NCBI GenBank assembly: GCA_022827425.1
Contig: JAJDSZ010000098.1
Coordinates: 1 to 60,430, forward strand
From: Pseudomonadales bacterium
GTDB taxonomy: Bacteria; Pseudomonadota; Gammaproteobacteria; Pseudomonadales; Pseudohongiellaceae
Reading direction: 5' to 3'
DNA: 60,430 nucleotides
The notes under the pieces were generated by a model, which was given only the letters and a program-made list of their open reading frames with translations, was not told the origin of the DNA and ran no database searches. The position numbers and the translations under genes are program-made. Below are positions 18,905 through 28,581 of the stretch, in pieces (positions within the stretch are counted from its first letter, which is position 1; every line of letters starts with the position of its first letter).

Positions 18905-21340
18905 TCAGAAGCTGTAGCGGATGCTCGCCGTGACATGGCGCGGCAGCTCCGGCAGTACAATGACACTGCCATAAAGGTTGGGGAAATTGGCGCGGAAATA
19001 GCGCTCATCGGTGACATTCTTGAGATTCAGGTTGAATCGCCAGTCCAGGCTTTCATAGCCAACGCCGAAATTCACCAGGGTATAGCCCGGCAGACGCACG
19101 CTGCGGGAAAAGCCCGAGTGCGTCTGCGCCACATCGGCAATGCTGCCGTTCAGCGCCCAGCCATTGTCGAAATCCCAGGTGCCCAGCAGGGAGTATATCC
19201 GTTCCGGCATCCCCGCCCGCCGCGGGTCGCCGCTGATGACGTTTCCCCCGAGAGCGCCGCCGTACAGCCGCCAGGCTTCCACGTCGGGCAGGTCATCGCT
19301 GCCCAGGTAGCTGAAGCGCGAGCCCGCCTCCCGGGTGTTGAGGTTGATCACTTCCATGCGGGTATGGCCAAAGGTGAGCAACAGGTGGTTATTGACCACC
19401 CAGCGCGCTTCAAGCTCGATGCCTTCGGTGCGGCTCGCCTGATTGGTGACGATCGACTGCGCGGAAAAATCGGTGCGCTCCTGACGGTATGCCGCCGCGG
19501 CGAAATACAGGCGGCCGTCCACCAGCCGGCCCTTGACCCCGGCTTCCAGCAGCTTCGACTGGTCCACCGCCGAGCCATCGCCCACATTGCCGGTGGTGAC
19601 TTCTGATCCCTGGCCGGCAATGACCGTGGACTGCCGGGACACCGTCACATAGGGCAGCATGCCGTTGGCAAGCTCCCGGCTCAGGCTGAGCGTCCAGGAA
19701 AGCGCGTCCACTTTGTCTTCCGCGGCGAGTTCGACGCAATCCCCCGGCGGCAGGCAGAAGTTGCTGGAACTGGGCAGCAGCAACATTTCCAGCGGCTGCC
19801 GGCTCGCCAGGGAGATACGGTCCTGCCGCAAACCCAGCAGGGCCGAAAAACCATTGTCGAAGCTGAAATCCGCCAGGGCGGCCAGACCGATATCGGTATA
19901 GTCGCCGATGTAATACTCGGTGTAATCGCCGCCAATGCGGGTGGAGAGCAGCCGCGGCTTCGCCAAACCCTGGCTGCGGGTGATGTCGTAACGATCAAAA
20001 TACTCGTTGGAGTAATCGTTGCCGTGCTCGAATTCGGTATGCCGGATCGAAGGCGATAGTTGCAGCGCGGCGGTCATGGCGTCAAGACGCCAGTCCCGAG
20101 AGAAAACCAGCTTGTTTTCCACCACCCAGGCATCGTGGAACTGGGAAAAGCCGTAATTGTTTTCATTGAGCACATCATAGCTTTCATAAAACAACTGGTT
20201 GGTCCAATCCCAGCCGGAATCGCTCTCGCCGACCAGATCGAAGTACAGCGTGGTGACCGCGGTATCCAGGGTATCCTCCGGGTGGGTGAAATTCATGTTG
20301 CCTTTGATCTGGGCCACGCCGGGACTCTGCAGCGCCAGCAAGTCTGGAAAACAGCCGAACACGGGGCTCGGACCGATCCGGCAGGCGCCCCCTCCTTCCA
20401 GCCTTCCCGCCTGCCCCGGCGCAATGCCCGGCGTGAAGGGGTTGAGGTCGGTGAAGCCATCCCCGTCCACGTCGAATTCCTGATGCGACACATAGCCGTC
20501 CCCGTTGCGGTCGAGGTCCGGGGGAGAGCCGGTAACATAGCGGCCATGGTCGATCAGTTCCTGGCTCAGGCGATTCCAGCCGGAAATCTCGTTGCTGAGA
20601 TAGTTGTGCCACATGCCTCCGAACCGGGCCCGCAGGCCGCCGGACAGATCGAGGTCCACCGAAGCCTGCAACAATTCCTGGCCGCGGTCGGTATTGTCGT
20701 AGTACGAACCGGAATCCTCGGCGAGCGCATACAGGTAGTAACCCAACCGCCCCGCGCCGATGCGCGCGGGGCCGCCGACTTCCGCCGACAGCGCCGCCTT
20801 GTCCCAGCTTCCGGTGGTGAAATTGGCGCCGCCCCGGGTGTCGGCGAACAGCGCCCCGGTTTCCTCGACCCGTGCCGATTTCGGATTGATGTTGAGATAA
20901 CCGCCGATCTTGGACGGCCCGTAAATCGGCGAGGCGGGGCCGCGCACAATGTCGATACGGTCGGCGGCGGCGATGGGCGTGGGATAACTCGCCGGATTGT
21001 CGAGCCGGCGCATGCCGCGGAAGTAACTTTCCCCCGGCGTTCCCCGGATATCGAGCCCGCCGGCGGCGCCGAAAAAGGACTGGGTGAAGGTGCCCGGGGA
21101 GAGCGCGATCAATTCGTCGATGTCCTGCAAATCGAAGCGCTCCAGCAGCGCCGCCGAAATCGTGGACGCCGAACGCGGCGTTTCCAGCAATGACTTGTCA
21201 AAGCCGAAGACCGATTCCACATAGCCCCCGGGCAGGCTGTCAAGATCCCCGGTAACGACGATTTCCTCGACCCGCTCCTGACCCGCCGCTCCGCCCGAAC
21301 AAAGCAAGAGCGTGCAAAGAGCACACATTCTCCAAACCAC
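18905..21340 (-). CDS. TonB-dependent outer-membrane receptor with EF-hand-like loop
   Basis: 811 residues from the GTG at 21340, which has GGGGAGA five to six bases upstream; TTG 21364 and ATG 21328 are alternatives. A signal peptide (CALCTLLLCSGGAAG) precedes a TonB box (EEIVVTG), a plug domain (ETPRSASTIS, DIDELIALSPG, LDIRGTPGESYFRGM, IDIVRGPASPIYGPS) and a beta barrel ending in Phe (ASIRYSF). It imports an unknown ligand using TonB energy. The plug most resembles siderophore or other large-substrate receptors. About residues 270-300 hold DRNGDGYVSHQE, a canonical EF-hand calcium loop, followed by DVDGDGFTD. This is unusual in a barrel loop. pyrD follows closely. Confidence 0.9.
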   Translation of the reverse strand: MVWRMCALCTLLLCSGGAAGQERVEEIVVTGDLDSLPGGYVESVFGFDKSLLETPRSASTISAALLERFDLQDIDELIALSPGTFTQSFFGAAGGLDIRGTPGESYFRGMRRLDNPASYPTPIAAADRIDIVRGPASPIYGPSKIGGYLNINPKSARVEETGALFADTRGGANFTTGSWDKAALSAEVGGPARIGAGRLGYYLYALAEDSGSYYDNTDRGQELLQASVDLDLSGGLRARFGGMWHNYLSNEISGWNRLSQELIDHGRYVTGSPPDLDRNGDGYVSHQEFDVDGDGFTDLNPFTPGIAPGQAGRLEGGGACRIGPSPVFGCFPDLLALQSPGVAQIKGNMNFTHPEDTLDTAVTTLYFDLVGESDSGWDWTNQLFYESYDVLNENNYGFSQFHDAWVVENKLVFSRDWRLDAMTAALQLSPSIRHTEFEHGNDYSNEYFDRYDITRSQGLAKPRLLSTRIGGDYTEYYIGDYTDIGLAALADFSFDNGFSALLGLRQDRISLASRQPLEMLLLPSSSNFCLPPGDCVELAAEDKVDALSWTLSLSRELANGMLPYVTVSRQSTVIAGQGSEVTTGNVGDGSAVDQSKLLEAGVKGRLVDGRLYFAAAAYRQERTDFSAQSIVTNQASRTEGIELEARWVVNNHLLLTFGHTRMEVINLNTREAGSRFSYLGSDDLPDVEAWRLYGGALGGNVISGDPRRAGMPERIYSLLGTWDFDNGWALNGSIADVAQTHSGFSRSVRLPGYTLVNFGVGYESLDWRFNLNLKNVTDERYFRANFPNLYGSVIVLPELPRHVTASIRYSF

Positions 21341-21415
21341 AGGACTCTCCCCGGAGTTCAACAACCAATCTCGAACTGGCGCTTGGGGAAGCTCTGATCA
21401 AGGCAGATAGTCCGC

Positions 21416-21443
21416 TAGACATCCATAGCAAAACCATTACAAT
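21416..21443 (+). promoter_or_regulatory. Candidate sigma-70 promoter for the moxR-bat operon
   Basis: TAGACA (-35, 5 of 6) and TACAAT (-10, 5 of 6) are separated by 16 bp. This would place transcription start about 30 bases before moxR, in the divergent region shared with the TonB receptor gene. Confidence 0.5.
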
Positions 21444-21478
21444 CGCCCACTTCGCGCCCGCAACCGAGACCCTGGTCA

Positions 21479-22438
21479 ATGAGCCAACATAGCACGATCA
21501 CGGAACTGAAAAACTGGTTGTCGATGCAAATCATCGGACAGGAACGGCTGATCGACCGGTTGCTGATTGCCTTGCTCGCCGATGGCCACCTGCTCGTGGA
21601 AGGCGCGCCGGGGCTCGCCAAGACCAAGGCGATCAAGGATCTTTCCCGGGGCATTGAAGGCGACTTCCACCGCATCCAGTTTACCCCGGATCTGTTGCCC
21701 AGCGATATCACCGGCACCGAGGTTTTCCGGCCCGAAGACGGTTCCTTCCGTTTCCAGCAGGGTCCGATTTTTCATAATCTCGTGCTTGCCGACGAAATCA
21801 ACCGCGCCCCCGCCAAGGTGCAGTCGGCGCTGCTCGAAGCCATGGGCGAGCACCAGGTCAGCGTGGGTCGCGAATCCTTTACCCTGCCGCCCCTGTTTCT
21901 GGTCATGGCGACCCAGAACCCCATCGAACAGGAAGGCACCTATCCCTTGCCGGAAGCGCAGCTTGACCGCTTTCTCATGCATGTCACCATTACCTACCCC
22001 GCCATCGAGGCCGAGCGCGACATTCTCCATCTGGTGCGGGACGAAGCCGCCAACAAGCTGCCCCAGCCGCCCAGCCAGGTGCCCCAGGACAAGGTTTTCG
22101 CCGCCCGCCAGGAAGTGCTCGAAATGCACATGGCGCCGGAAGTCGAGGAATACATCATCCAGCTTATCATGGCGACCCGGAATCCCCTGGTGTACGGCCA
22201 GGATCTGGAAGGCTGGCTCGAATACGGCGCCAGCCCCAGGGGCACGATCTCCCTGGACCGCTGCGCCCGGGCCCACGCCTGGATTCAGGGCAAGGATTTC
22301 GTCAGCCCCGACGACGTGCAGGAAATCCTGTTCGACGTGCTCCGCCACCGCATCCTGCTCAGTTTTGAGGCCGAAGCCAGCGGCGTCACGCCGGACAAGG
22401 TGCTGGAAACGATTCGCGAACGCGTGCCCTCCGCCTGA
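21479..22438 (+). CDS. moxR: MoxR-family AAA+ ATPase
   Basis: 319 residues. A chaperone-like AAA+ ATPase that works with von Willebrand A (VWA) proteins. Walker A EGAPGLAKT is at about 41-49, Walker B LVLADEINRAP at about 101-111, sensor 1 in MATQNPIEQEGTYPLPEAQLDRF, and the MoxR lid follows. It is the first of six consecutive plus-strand genes of the bat type. 14 bases separate it from the DUF58 gene. Confidence 0.95.
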   Translation: MSQHSTITELKNWLSMQIIGQERLIDRLLIALLADGHLLVEGAPGLAKTKAIKDLSRGIEGDFHRIQFTPDLLPSDITGTEVFRPEDGSFRFQQGPIFHNLVLADEINRAPAKVQSALLEAMGEHQVSVGRESFTLPPLFLVMATQNPIEQEGTYPLPEAQLDRFLMHVTITYPAIEAERDILHLVRDEAANKLPQPPSQVPQDKVFAARQEVLEMHMAPEVEEYIIQLIMATRNPLVYGQDLEGWLEYGASPRGTISLDRCARAHAWIQGKDFVSPDDVQEILFDVLRHRILLSFEAEASGVTPDKVLETIRERVPSA

Positions 22439-22452
22439 ATGGCCTTGCCGGC

Positions 22453-23421
22453 ATGAGTTCCAGGCACCGCATCGACCCGGAACACGCGCGCTACCAGGCC
22501 ACCGGCGCGGCGGTCACCCTGCAGCAGTTGCTGATGCAACGCTATGCCGCGAAGACCCTCGAATACCTTGCCCATAGCCGATCCATTGCCGGCATCAGCG
22601 GCCTGCATCTATCCAGGATGCGCGGTCGCGGCATCGATTTCGAGGAATTCCGCCCCTATCAGCCAGGCGACGACATCCGCCTGATCGACTGGCGGGTGAC
22701 CGCCCGCACCAGCCGACCCTTCACCAAGGTTTTCCGCGAAGAGCGCGAGCGACCGGTCATCATCGCCGTGGATCAGACCCACAACATGTATTTCGGCAGC
22801 CGGGTGGCGTTCAAGTCGGTCATCGCCGCCCAGGCCGCCGCGGTATTCTGCTGGCTCGCCATCGACAACGGCGACCGGGTGGGCGGACTGGTTTTTTCCG
22901 ACCGCGAAGCGCGTCTTGTGCGGCCCAAGCGCAGCCGGCGCTCGGCGCTGCATCTGCTCAACCAGGTGTATGAATTCAACCAGGCGCTTGGCGGTGTCAC
23001 CCGCGGCGATTCCGAAGAAGGCGAGAGCACCGGCCTTTCCAGCGCCCTCGGCCAGATTCGCAAGATTCTTCGCCCCGGCAGCACCTTGTATGTGATTTCG
23101 GATTTTGTCACCCTCGATGAGCGGGCGGTAAATTTTCTCAATCAGCTCAGCCAGCACAACAACGTGGTATGTTGCCTGGTGTACGACGCATTGGAAGAAT
23201 CCCTGCCCACGCCGGGGCTGTACAGTATTACCGACGGTCGACGCAAGGGCGCGCTGAACACTTTCAACCGGCGCGCGAGGATTCGCTACCGGGAACAGTT
23301 CGCCGAACGAATGCGGCTGATCGAGTCCGAACTCGACCGCCTTCAGGTGGCGCTGTTGAAAATTCGCACCAGTGATCTCGTGGTGGAGCAGATACGCCAG
23401 TGGATAGCGCAGAACTCCTAG
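22453..23421 (+). CDS. DUF58 domain protein
   Basis: 322 residues. The DUF58 core (GRGIDFEEFRPYQPGDDIRLIDWRVTART) is followed by a VWA-like alpha/beta domain in which the metal-site Asp sits in VIIAVDQTHNM. That motif departs from DxSxS, so metal binding is doubtful. No membrane segments are seen. It always accompanies MoxR in this operon type. It overlaps DUF4381 by 22 bases, which indicates tight coupling. Confidence 0.92.
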   Translation: MSSRHRIDPEHARYQATGAAVTLQQLLMQRYAAKTLEYLAHSRSIAGISGLHLSRMRGRGIDFEEFRPYQPGDDIRLIDWRVTARTSRPFTKVFREERERPVIIAVDQTHNMYFGSRVAFKSVIAAQAAAVFCWLAIDNGDRVGGLVFSDREARLVRPKRSRRSALHLLNQVYEFNQALGGVTRGDSEEGESTGLSSALGQIRKILRPGSTLYVISDFVTLDERAVNFLNQLSQHNNVVCCLVYDALEESLPTPGLYSITDGRRKGALNTFNRRARIRYREQFAERMRLIESELDRLQVALLKIRTSDLVVEQIRQWIAQNS

Positions 23422-23960
23422 CCCAGCTTGCGGATATTCATTTGCCCGAGCCCGTGGGATTCTGGCCGCCGGCGGCGGGCTGGTGGCTGCTCGCCCTGGT
23501 GCTTGCGCTCGGCCTCTGGTTTGGCGGGCGGTGGGCCTGGACGGTCTGGCGCCGGCGCCGGTTCTGCGGCCAGGCCCTGCTGGAACTCGAACGCATTCTG
23601 GACGCCTTCGCCGCGGCGGAAAGCGAAAACCGGGACGCGGCCCGGTTGCGTTACGTCAATGCCTTCAACTCGGTCCTGCGGCGCGTGGCCCTGACGCATT
23701 TTCCCCAGACCCGCGTGGCCGGCCTCGGCGGCGAAAACTGGGTGCGCTTTCTCCGGGAGCACGGCAACTGTGAAAGTCTCGACCGGGACCTCGCCGCGGC
23801 ATTGAGTCACGGCCGATTCCGGCCTACCATCTCCGTGGAGGCGGACAAGCTCCACGAATTCGGTCGGGAATGGATTCGCTCCACCTATCTGCGCCCCCGC
23901 CGCCGCCCGCAACCGGATCAGACCGCAGGCGGTCTGAAGGTATCAGTTTCCGATGCTTGA
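23400..23960 (+). CDS. DUF4381 single-pass membrane protein
   Basis: 186 residues with one N-terminal membrane helix (WWLLALVLALGLWFGGRW, about residues 26-45) after a Pro-rich LPEPVGFWPPA segment, then a cytoplasmic helical domain with Arg-rich positive flank. It is the standard third member of moxR-DUF58-VWA operons. Its function is unknown, probably membrane anchoring of the complex. It overlaps both neighbours (22 and 8 bases). Confidence 0.9.
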   Translation: MDSAELLAQLADIHLPEPVGFWPPAAGWWLLALVLALGLWFGGRWAWTVWRRRRFCGQALLELERILDAFAAAESENRDAARLRYVNAFNSVLRRVALTHFPQTRVAGLGGENWVRFLREHGNCESLDRDLAAALSHGRFRPTISVEADKLHEFGREWIRSTYLRPRRRPQPDQTAGGLKVSVSDA

Positions 23961-25002
23961 GTTCACCTGGCCCTGGGCGTTTCTGCTCCTGCCCCTGCCC
24001 CTGCTGGTGTATCGGCTGGCGGCCCGCGCCCCGCGTCAGGACGCCGCTCTTTACGTGCCTTTTTTCAGCGCCCTCACCCGGCTCCAGTCCGACCATGAAA
24101 ACCTGACTTCCGGGCGCATTCTCAACCTGATCTGCTGTGTGCTCATCTGGCTGCTCGTGGTGCTTGCGGCGAGCCGGCCGCAATGGCTGGGAGAACCCGT
24201 GCAATTGCCATCCACCGGTCGCGACCTGATGCTTGCGGTGGATATCTCCGGCAGCATGGAAGCCCAGGACATGATCGTCGGCAACCGCCAGACTTCGCGC
24301 ATCGACGTGGTGAAGGCGGTGGTGGGCGATTTTGTCGAACGCCGGGAAGGCGACCGGCTCGGCCTGATCCTGTTCGCCGCCCACGCTTATATCCAGGCGC
24401 CGCTGACCTTCGACCGCAAGGTGGTGGGAGAACTGCTCGAAGAGGCCGATATCGGCATCATCGAGGAATCGGCCACCGCCATCGGCGACGCCATCGGCCT
24501 TTCGGTCATCCATTTGCGCAGCCGACCGGAAAACAGCCGGGTGCTCGTTCTGCTCACCGACGGTGTCAACAATGCCGGCGAAGTTTCGCCGGAGCAGGCG
24601 GGCCAACTCGCCCGCACCGAAAACATCAGGATCTACACCATCGGCATCGGCGCCGACCAGATCACCCAGCGCACCTTTTTCGGCGCGCGCACCATCAATC
24701 CTTCCGCCGAACTCGACGAGGCCGTGCTGACCCGTATCGCCGAAGCCACTGGCGGGCGCTATTTCCGCGCCCGGGACGTATCCGATCTGGTGGGCATCTA
24801 CGAGGAACTCGACCGGCTCGAAGCCATTGAGCAGGACGAGCAAACCTACCGCCCCACCCGGGTGCTGTTCCACTGGCCCCTGGGCGGGGCCTTGCTGATC
24901 AGCTTCCTGCTGGCGCTGGTATCGATTCCCTGGCTGTCGCTGTCGGGCCGGGCGGTATTGAGCGACCCGGAAGAACTGCCCGCGGGAGCCCGGGAAGCAT
25001 AG
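23953..25002 (+). CDS. VWA-domain membrane protein (BatA-like)
   Basis: 349 residues. Two N-terminal membrane segments (about 7-22 and 55-75), a periplasmic VWA domain with an intact metal-ion adhesion site (AVDISGSM, TFDRK, LLTDG), and a C-terminal membrane helix near 310-330. This matches BatA of Bacteroidetes-type aerotolerance operons. Its role in proteobacteria is not settled; envelope stress functions are proposed. A seven-base gap precedes the next VWA gene. Confidence 0.93.
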   Translation: MLEFTWPWAFLLLPLPLLVYRLAARAPRQDAALYVPFFSALTRLQSDHENLTSGRILNLICCVLIWLLVVLAASRPQWLGEPVQLPSTGRDLMLAVDISGSMEAQDMIVGNRQTSRIDVVKAVVGDFVERREGDRLGLILFAAHAYIQAPLTFDRKVVGELLEEADIGIIEESATAIGDAIGLSVIHLRSRPENSRVLVLLTDGVNNAGEVSPEQAGQLARTENIRIYTIGIGADQITQRTFFGARTINPSAELDEAVLTRIAEATGGRYFRARDVSDLVGIYEELDRLEAIEQDEQTYRPTRVLFHWPLGGALLISFLLALVSIPWLSLSGRAVLSDPEELPAGAREA

Positions 25003-25009
25003 GAGCCCC

Positions 25010-26785
25010 ATGGAATTTTCCACCGCCATCTTCAACGAGTTTCATTTCCTGCGCCCCTGGTGGCTGCTGGCGCTGCTGCCCGCGATGGTTTTCGTATTCG
25101 CCCTGTGGCGCATGAACAGCTCCCTCAGCGCTTGGGACAAGGCCATCGACAAGAACCTGCTGCCCTACCTGCTGGACCGTTCGCGCAATGCCTCCCAGCG
25201 CACTCCCCTGTTGCTGCTGCTCTGCGTTTGGCTATTGTCCACCTTTGCCCTGGCCGGTCCCGTCTGGGAAAAATTGCCCCAGCCCGTGCAGCAGCGCGAG
25301 GACGCCATGGTCATCGTCATGGACCTGTCGCTGTCGATGTTCGCCCAGGATCATGTACCGTCGCGACTCGATCTGGCCAAGCGCAAGCTGCGTGATGTTC
25401 TGGCATTGCGCGACGAAGGCCAGACCGGCCTGGTGGTCTACGCAGGCGACGCCCACGCGGTCATGCCGCTCACCGACGATGTGGTCACCATCGAGGCCCT
25501 GGTGCCTTCCCTGAACCCCAACATCATGCCCTTGTTCGGCAGCAATCCCATGGCGGCCATCGAGATGGCCATGGGACTGCTCAACAATGTGGAAGCATCC
25601 GAAGGCAAGATTCTGCTCATGACCGACGGCATCAGCGGCTTTGACCAGGAACTGCTGATTACCCGGCAACTCGAGGAAACGCCCTACGAATTGCTGATCA
25701 TGGGAATCGGCACCGAACAGGGGGCGCCCATCCGCACCAGCGACGGCAATTTCCTTACCGACCGGCAGGGCGCCATGGTGGTGCCCACTCTCAACCGCAG
25801 CGTACTGCAATCCCTGGCGAACCGGGTTGGCGGACGCTACCACGATATCCAGCTTTCCGACTCGGATCTGGCCTATCTGCTCACCGACCTCAATCTGCTC
25901 GACGATCCGCGGTTGAGCGATGTGGAGGAAGAATTCGACGTCTGGTACGAAACCGGCCCCTGGCTGCTCTTGCTGATCGCACCCATCACCGCGCTCGGTT
26001 TCCGCCGGGGCTGGCTGTTCGGTTGGCTGCTTGCGGCCGGCGTCCTGACCCTTCTGCCGGCGCCGGAAGCCAGCGCGGCGGAATGGGCCGGGTTGTGGCG
26101 AACCCCCGACCAGCGCGGCGCCAGAGCCTACGCCGGGGAAGACCATTCCCTGGCCGCCAGCCTGTTTGAATCTCCCGGCTGGCAGGGCGCAGCCAACTAT
26201 CGCGCGGAAAACTACGACGCCGCCATCGCCGCCTACAGCGCCCTCAACACCTCCGATGGGCATTATAATCGGGGCAATGCCCTGGCCCTGACCGGCAATT
26301 ACGCCGAGGCCATCGCCGCCTACGACATTACCCTGGGCATGGACCCGGAACACGAGGATGCCATTTTCAACAGGGAAATCGTTGAGCAACTGCTCGAGGA
26401 ACAGCAGTCGGAAGACGGCGAAAGCACCGACGGCGACAACGAAAGCGAGCAATCGGAGCAAAATTCCGATCAGCAGTCGGAGCAGCAGGAACAAAGCGAG
26501 CAGCAGGACCAGCAAAGCCAGGAAGGCGACCAGAACCAGCAGCAGGACCAGCAACAGAACCAGACGCCGGAAGACCAGGAAAATTCCGAATCGAACAGCG
26601 AGCAGAATACGCCAAGCCAGAACAGCAACGAGGAATTCGAGGAGCAGCAGTCACTCGAACAATGGCTGCGCCGGATAGAAGACGATCCCGGCGAGTTGCT
26701 CCAGCGCAAGTTCCGCTACCAGTACCGGCAGCGGCAATTGAACGGCACGGCCAACAGTCTGCAGGACGGAGGCCAGATATGGTAA
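25010..26785 (+). CDS. VWA-TPR fusion membrane protein (BatB/BatC-like)
   Basis: 591 residues. AGGAG precedes the ATG. Two N-terminal membrane helices, a VWA domain with MIDAS MDLSLSM (about residues 103-109) and LLMTDG, a helix pair near 310-350, then TPR units (YNRGNALALTGNYAEAIAAYD...). The tail from about residue 462 is an acidic Gln/Glu/Ser-rich low-complexity stretch of about 90 residues, followed by an RRIEDDPGELLQRKFRYQY segment that closes the family. BatB and BatC are separate genes in many bacteria and are fused here. It overlaps batD by seven bases. Confidence 0.92.
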   Translation: MEFSTAIFNEFHFLRPWWLLALLPAMVFVFALWRMNSSLSAWDKAIDKNLLPYLLDRSRNASQRTPLLLLLCVWLLSTFALAGPVWEKLPQPVQQREDAMVIVMDLSLSMFAQDHVPSRLDLAKRKLRDVLALRDEGQTGLVVYAGDAHAVMPLTDDVVTIEALVPSLNPNIMPLFGSNPMAAIEMAMGLLNNVEASEGKILLMTDGISGFDQELLITRQLEETPYELLIMGIGTEQGAPIRTSDGNFLTDRQGAMVVPTLNRSVLQSLANRVGGRYHDIQLSDSDLAYLLTDLNLLDDPRLSDVEEEFDVWYETGPWLLLLIAPITALGFRRGWLFGWLLAAGVLTLLPAPEASAAEWAGLWRTPDQRGARAYAGEDHSLAASLFESPGWQGAANYRAENYDAAIAAYSALNTSDGHYNRGNALALTGNYAEAIAAYDITLGMDPEHEDAIFNREIVEQLLEEQQSEDGESTDGDNESEQSEQNSDQQSEQQEQSEQQDQQSQEGDQNQQQDQQQNQTPEDQENSESNSEQNTPSQNSNEEFEEQQSLEQWLRRIEDDPGELLQRKFRYQYRQRQLNGTANSLQDGGQIW

Positions 26786-28554
26786 GGCGGGCAATCTGCG
26801 GGATACTGCTTGCGGCGTTCGCCCTGCCGCTGCTCGCCCAGGAGATCGAGACCAGCGTTGACCGCACGGAACTCGCCCGGGGCGAAACCCTGACCTACAC
26901 CATTCGTGTCTTCGACCGGCGCCAGGGCATGCAACTCGATCTGACGCCGCTCACCGAGGATTTCGACGTCCTCGGCACCCGCACTTCGAGCCAGATTCGC
27001 AGCGTCAACGGCAGCGTGGAATCCTGGACCGACTACATCGTTACCCTGTTTCCGCTCACCGAGGGAAATCTCACGATTCCCGCCATCCAGGTCAACGAAG
27101 CCCTGACCGATCCCGTCGAAGTGCTCGTGCGCAATGAAGGCCCCCGCTCCAACCAGGGCAATGAGGAGCTTTTTCTGGAACTCGAGGCCAGCAAGGAATC
27201 GATCTATGTGCAGGAACAACTGCTGTTCGCCGTACGCCTGTACTACACCATCAACGGCATCCGCAATCCCCAGTTCACCGAGCTGGAAATTCCGGATACC
27301 GTAATCCAGTTGATCGGCTCGCCCAACCAGTACGAAAAACTCATAGACGGCGTCCGCTATGGCGTCTATGAAAAGCGCTATGTGATTTTCCCCCAGCGCA
27401 GCGGCTCCCTGGAGATTCCGGATATCCTGTTTCGCGGCGAGGTCACCGATGGGTCGAGCAATTTCGTCTTTCGCAATCTCAACACCCGACGCGTGACCGC
27501 ATTCACCGAAGGCATGAGCATTGCCGTCCTCGAACGCCCGGAGATTGCCCGGGACAGCGATTACTGGCTGCCCCTGCGCGAGTTGAACCTGGAAGAAAGC
27601 TGGGAAGGCCCCATTGATGACCTGCGCATCGGCGATACCCTGACCCGCACCATCACCCTGGAAGCCCAGGGCTTGGACGGCGCTGTGCTGCCGCCGCTGG
27701 CGGAAATCACCCTGGACGGCGCCAATGTGTATCCGGAGCCTTCCGAGATCGAGCGCATGTTCGTCGATGGCAGTATCGTGGGCACCCGCATCGAGCGCAG
27801 TTCCATCATCGCCACCGAAGCCGGCGCCCTGGAAATCCCGGAAGTCGTCATTCCCTGGTGGAATGTGGAAGCCGACCGGCAGGAGTTCGCCACCATCCCC
27901 GCCACGATGCTGGCCATCAATACCTTGGCCGGCGCCACGCCAGCCGAACAGACCGTTGCCGGCAGCGGCGATGACCTGGCGGAACTGCTCGCCGCGGCCC
28001 CGGCGGTGGATCAGGAAATGATCGACGCCCAGACCGCCGCGGAAACCATCGAAATCAGCGAAAATTGGCTCGACTGGCTGCTCGGCGTCGTCATCGCCGG
28101 CATTGCCGCGGCGCTGTATCTGGCGCTGCTGCGACCGCACCACGGGGCCATTGCCGAACATCTGCGCCAGCGCCGGCAACAGGTTCAGGCCCATTACGCC
28201 CCGGAGAACAACGAAGGCGTGGCCTACCGCAGCCTGCGCAGGGCCCTGAACCGCGGTGAATTGCCACAAATCCGCCGCAGTCTGATGCGCTGGGCCGACC
28301 ACCACATCGATTCCCGCCGTATCGCCAATATGGAGGACATCCTGAACCAGCGCGAGGCATCGGAATTGCACGATTTCGTCAACCAGGTCCAGGCCGCCCT
28401 GTTCAACACTTCCGCGGCGGAAACAACCGGGCCTGCCATCAGCGCCCGGGAATTCGCCCGCATCACGGCCAGGATGCGCAAGCGGAAACAGCAACGAATC
28501 CGCAGGCAACGCAAGGCCGCCCGCTACGCCCTCAGCCCGCTGTACCGCATCTGA
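26779..28554 (+). CDS. batD: BatD-like protein (oxygen tolerance family)
   Basis: 591 residues from the ATG at 26779, with GGAGG six bases upstream and overlapping the previous stop. A signal peptide (ICGILLAAFALPLLA) leads into a large extracytoplasmic beta-rich region: the BatD domain with SVDRTELARGETLTYTIRV and IPAIQVN. A single membrane helix (WLLGVVIAGIAAALYLALL, about residues 433-452) follows, then a cytoplasmic Arg-rich tail of about 130 residues. It is the last gene of the operon. It probably presents the periplasmic face of the MoxR/VWA complex. The biochemical role is unknown. Confidence 0.9.
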   Translation: MVRRAICGILLAAFALPLLAQEIETSVDRTELARGETLTYTIRVFDRRQGMQLDLTPLTEDFDVLGTRTSSQIRSVNGSVESWTDYIVTLFPLTEGNLTIPAIQVNEALTDPVEVLVRNEGPRSNQGNEELFLELEASKESIYVQEQLLFAVRLYYTINGIRNPQFTELEIPDTVIQLIGSPNQYEKLIDGVRYGVYEKRYVIFPQRSGSLEIPDILFRGEVTDGSSNFVFRNLNTRRVTAFTEGMSIAVLERPEIARDSDYWLPLRELNLEESWEGPIDDLRIGDTLTRTITLEAQGLDGAVLPPLAEITLDGANVYPEPSEIERMFVDGSIVGTRIERSSIIATEAGALEIPEVVIPWWNVEADRQEFATIPATMLAINTLAGATPAEQTVAGSGDDLAELLAAAPAVDQEMIDAQTAAETIEISENWLDWLLGVVIAGIAAALYLALLRPHHGAIAEHLRQRRQQVQAHYAPENNEGVAYRSLRRALNRGELPQIRRSLMRWADHHIDSRRIANMEDILNQREASELHDFVNQVQAALFNTSAAETTGPAISAREFARITARMRKRKQQRIRRQRKAARYALSPLYRI

Positions 28555-28581
28555 ATACAGTGGGTGTCATCCGGCACCGGC

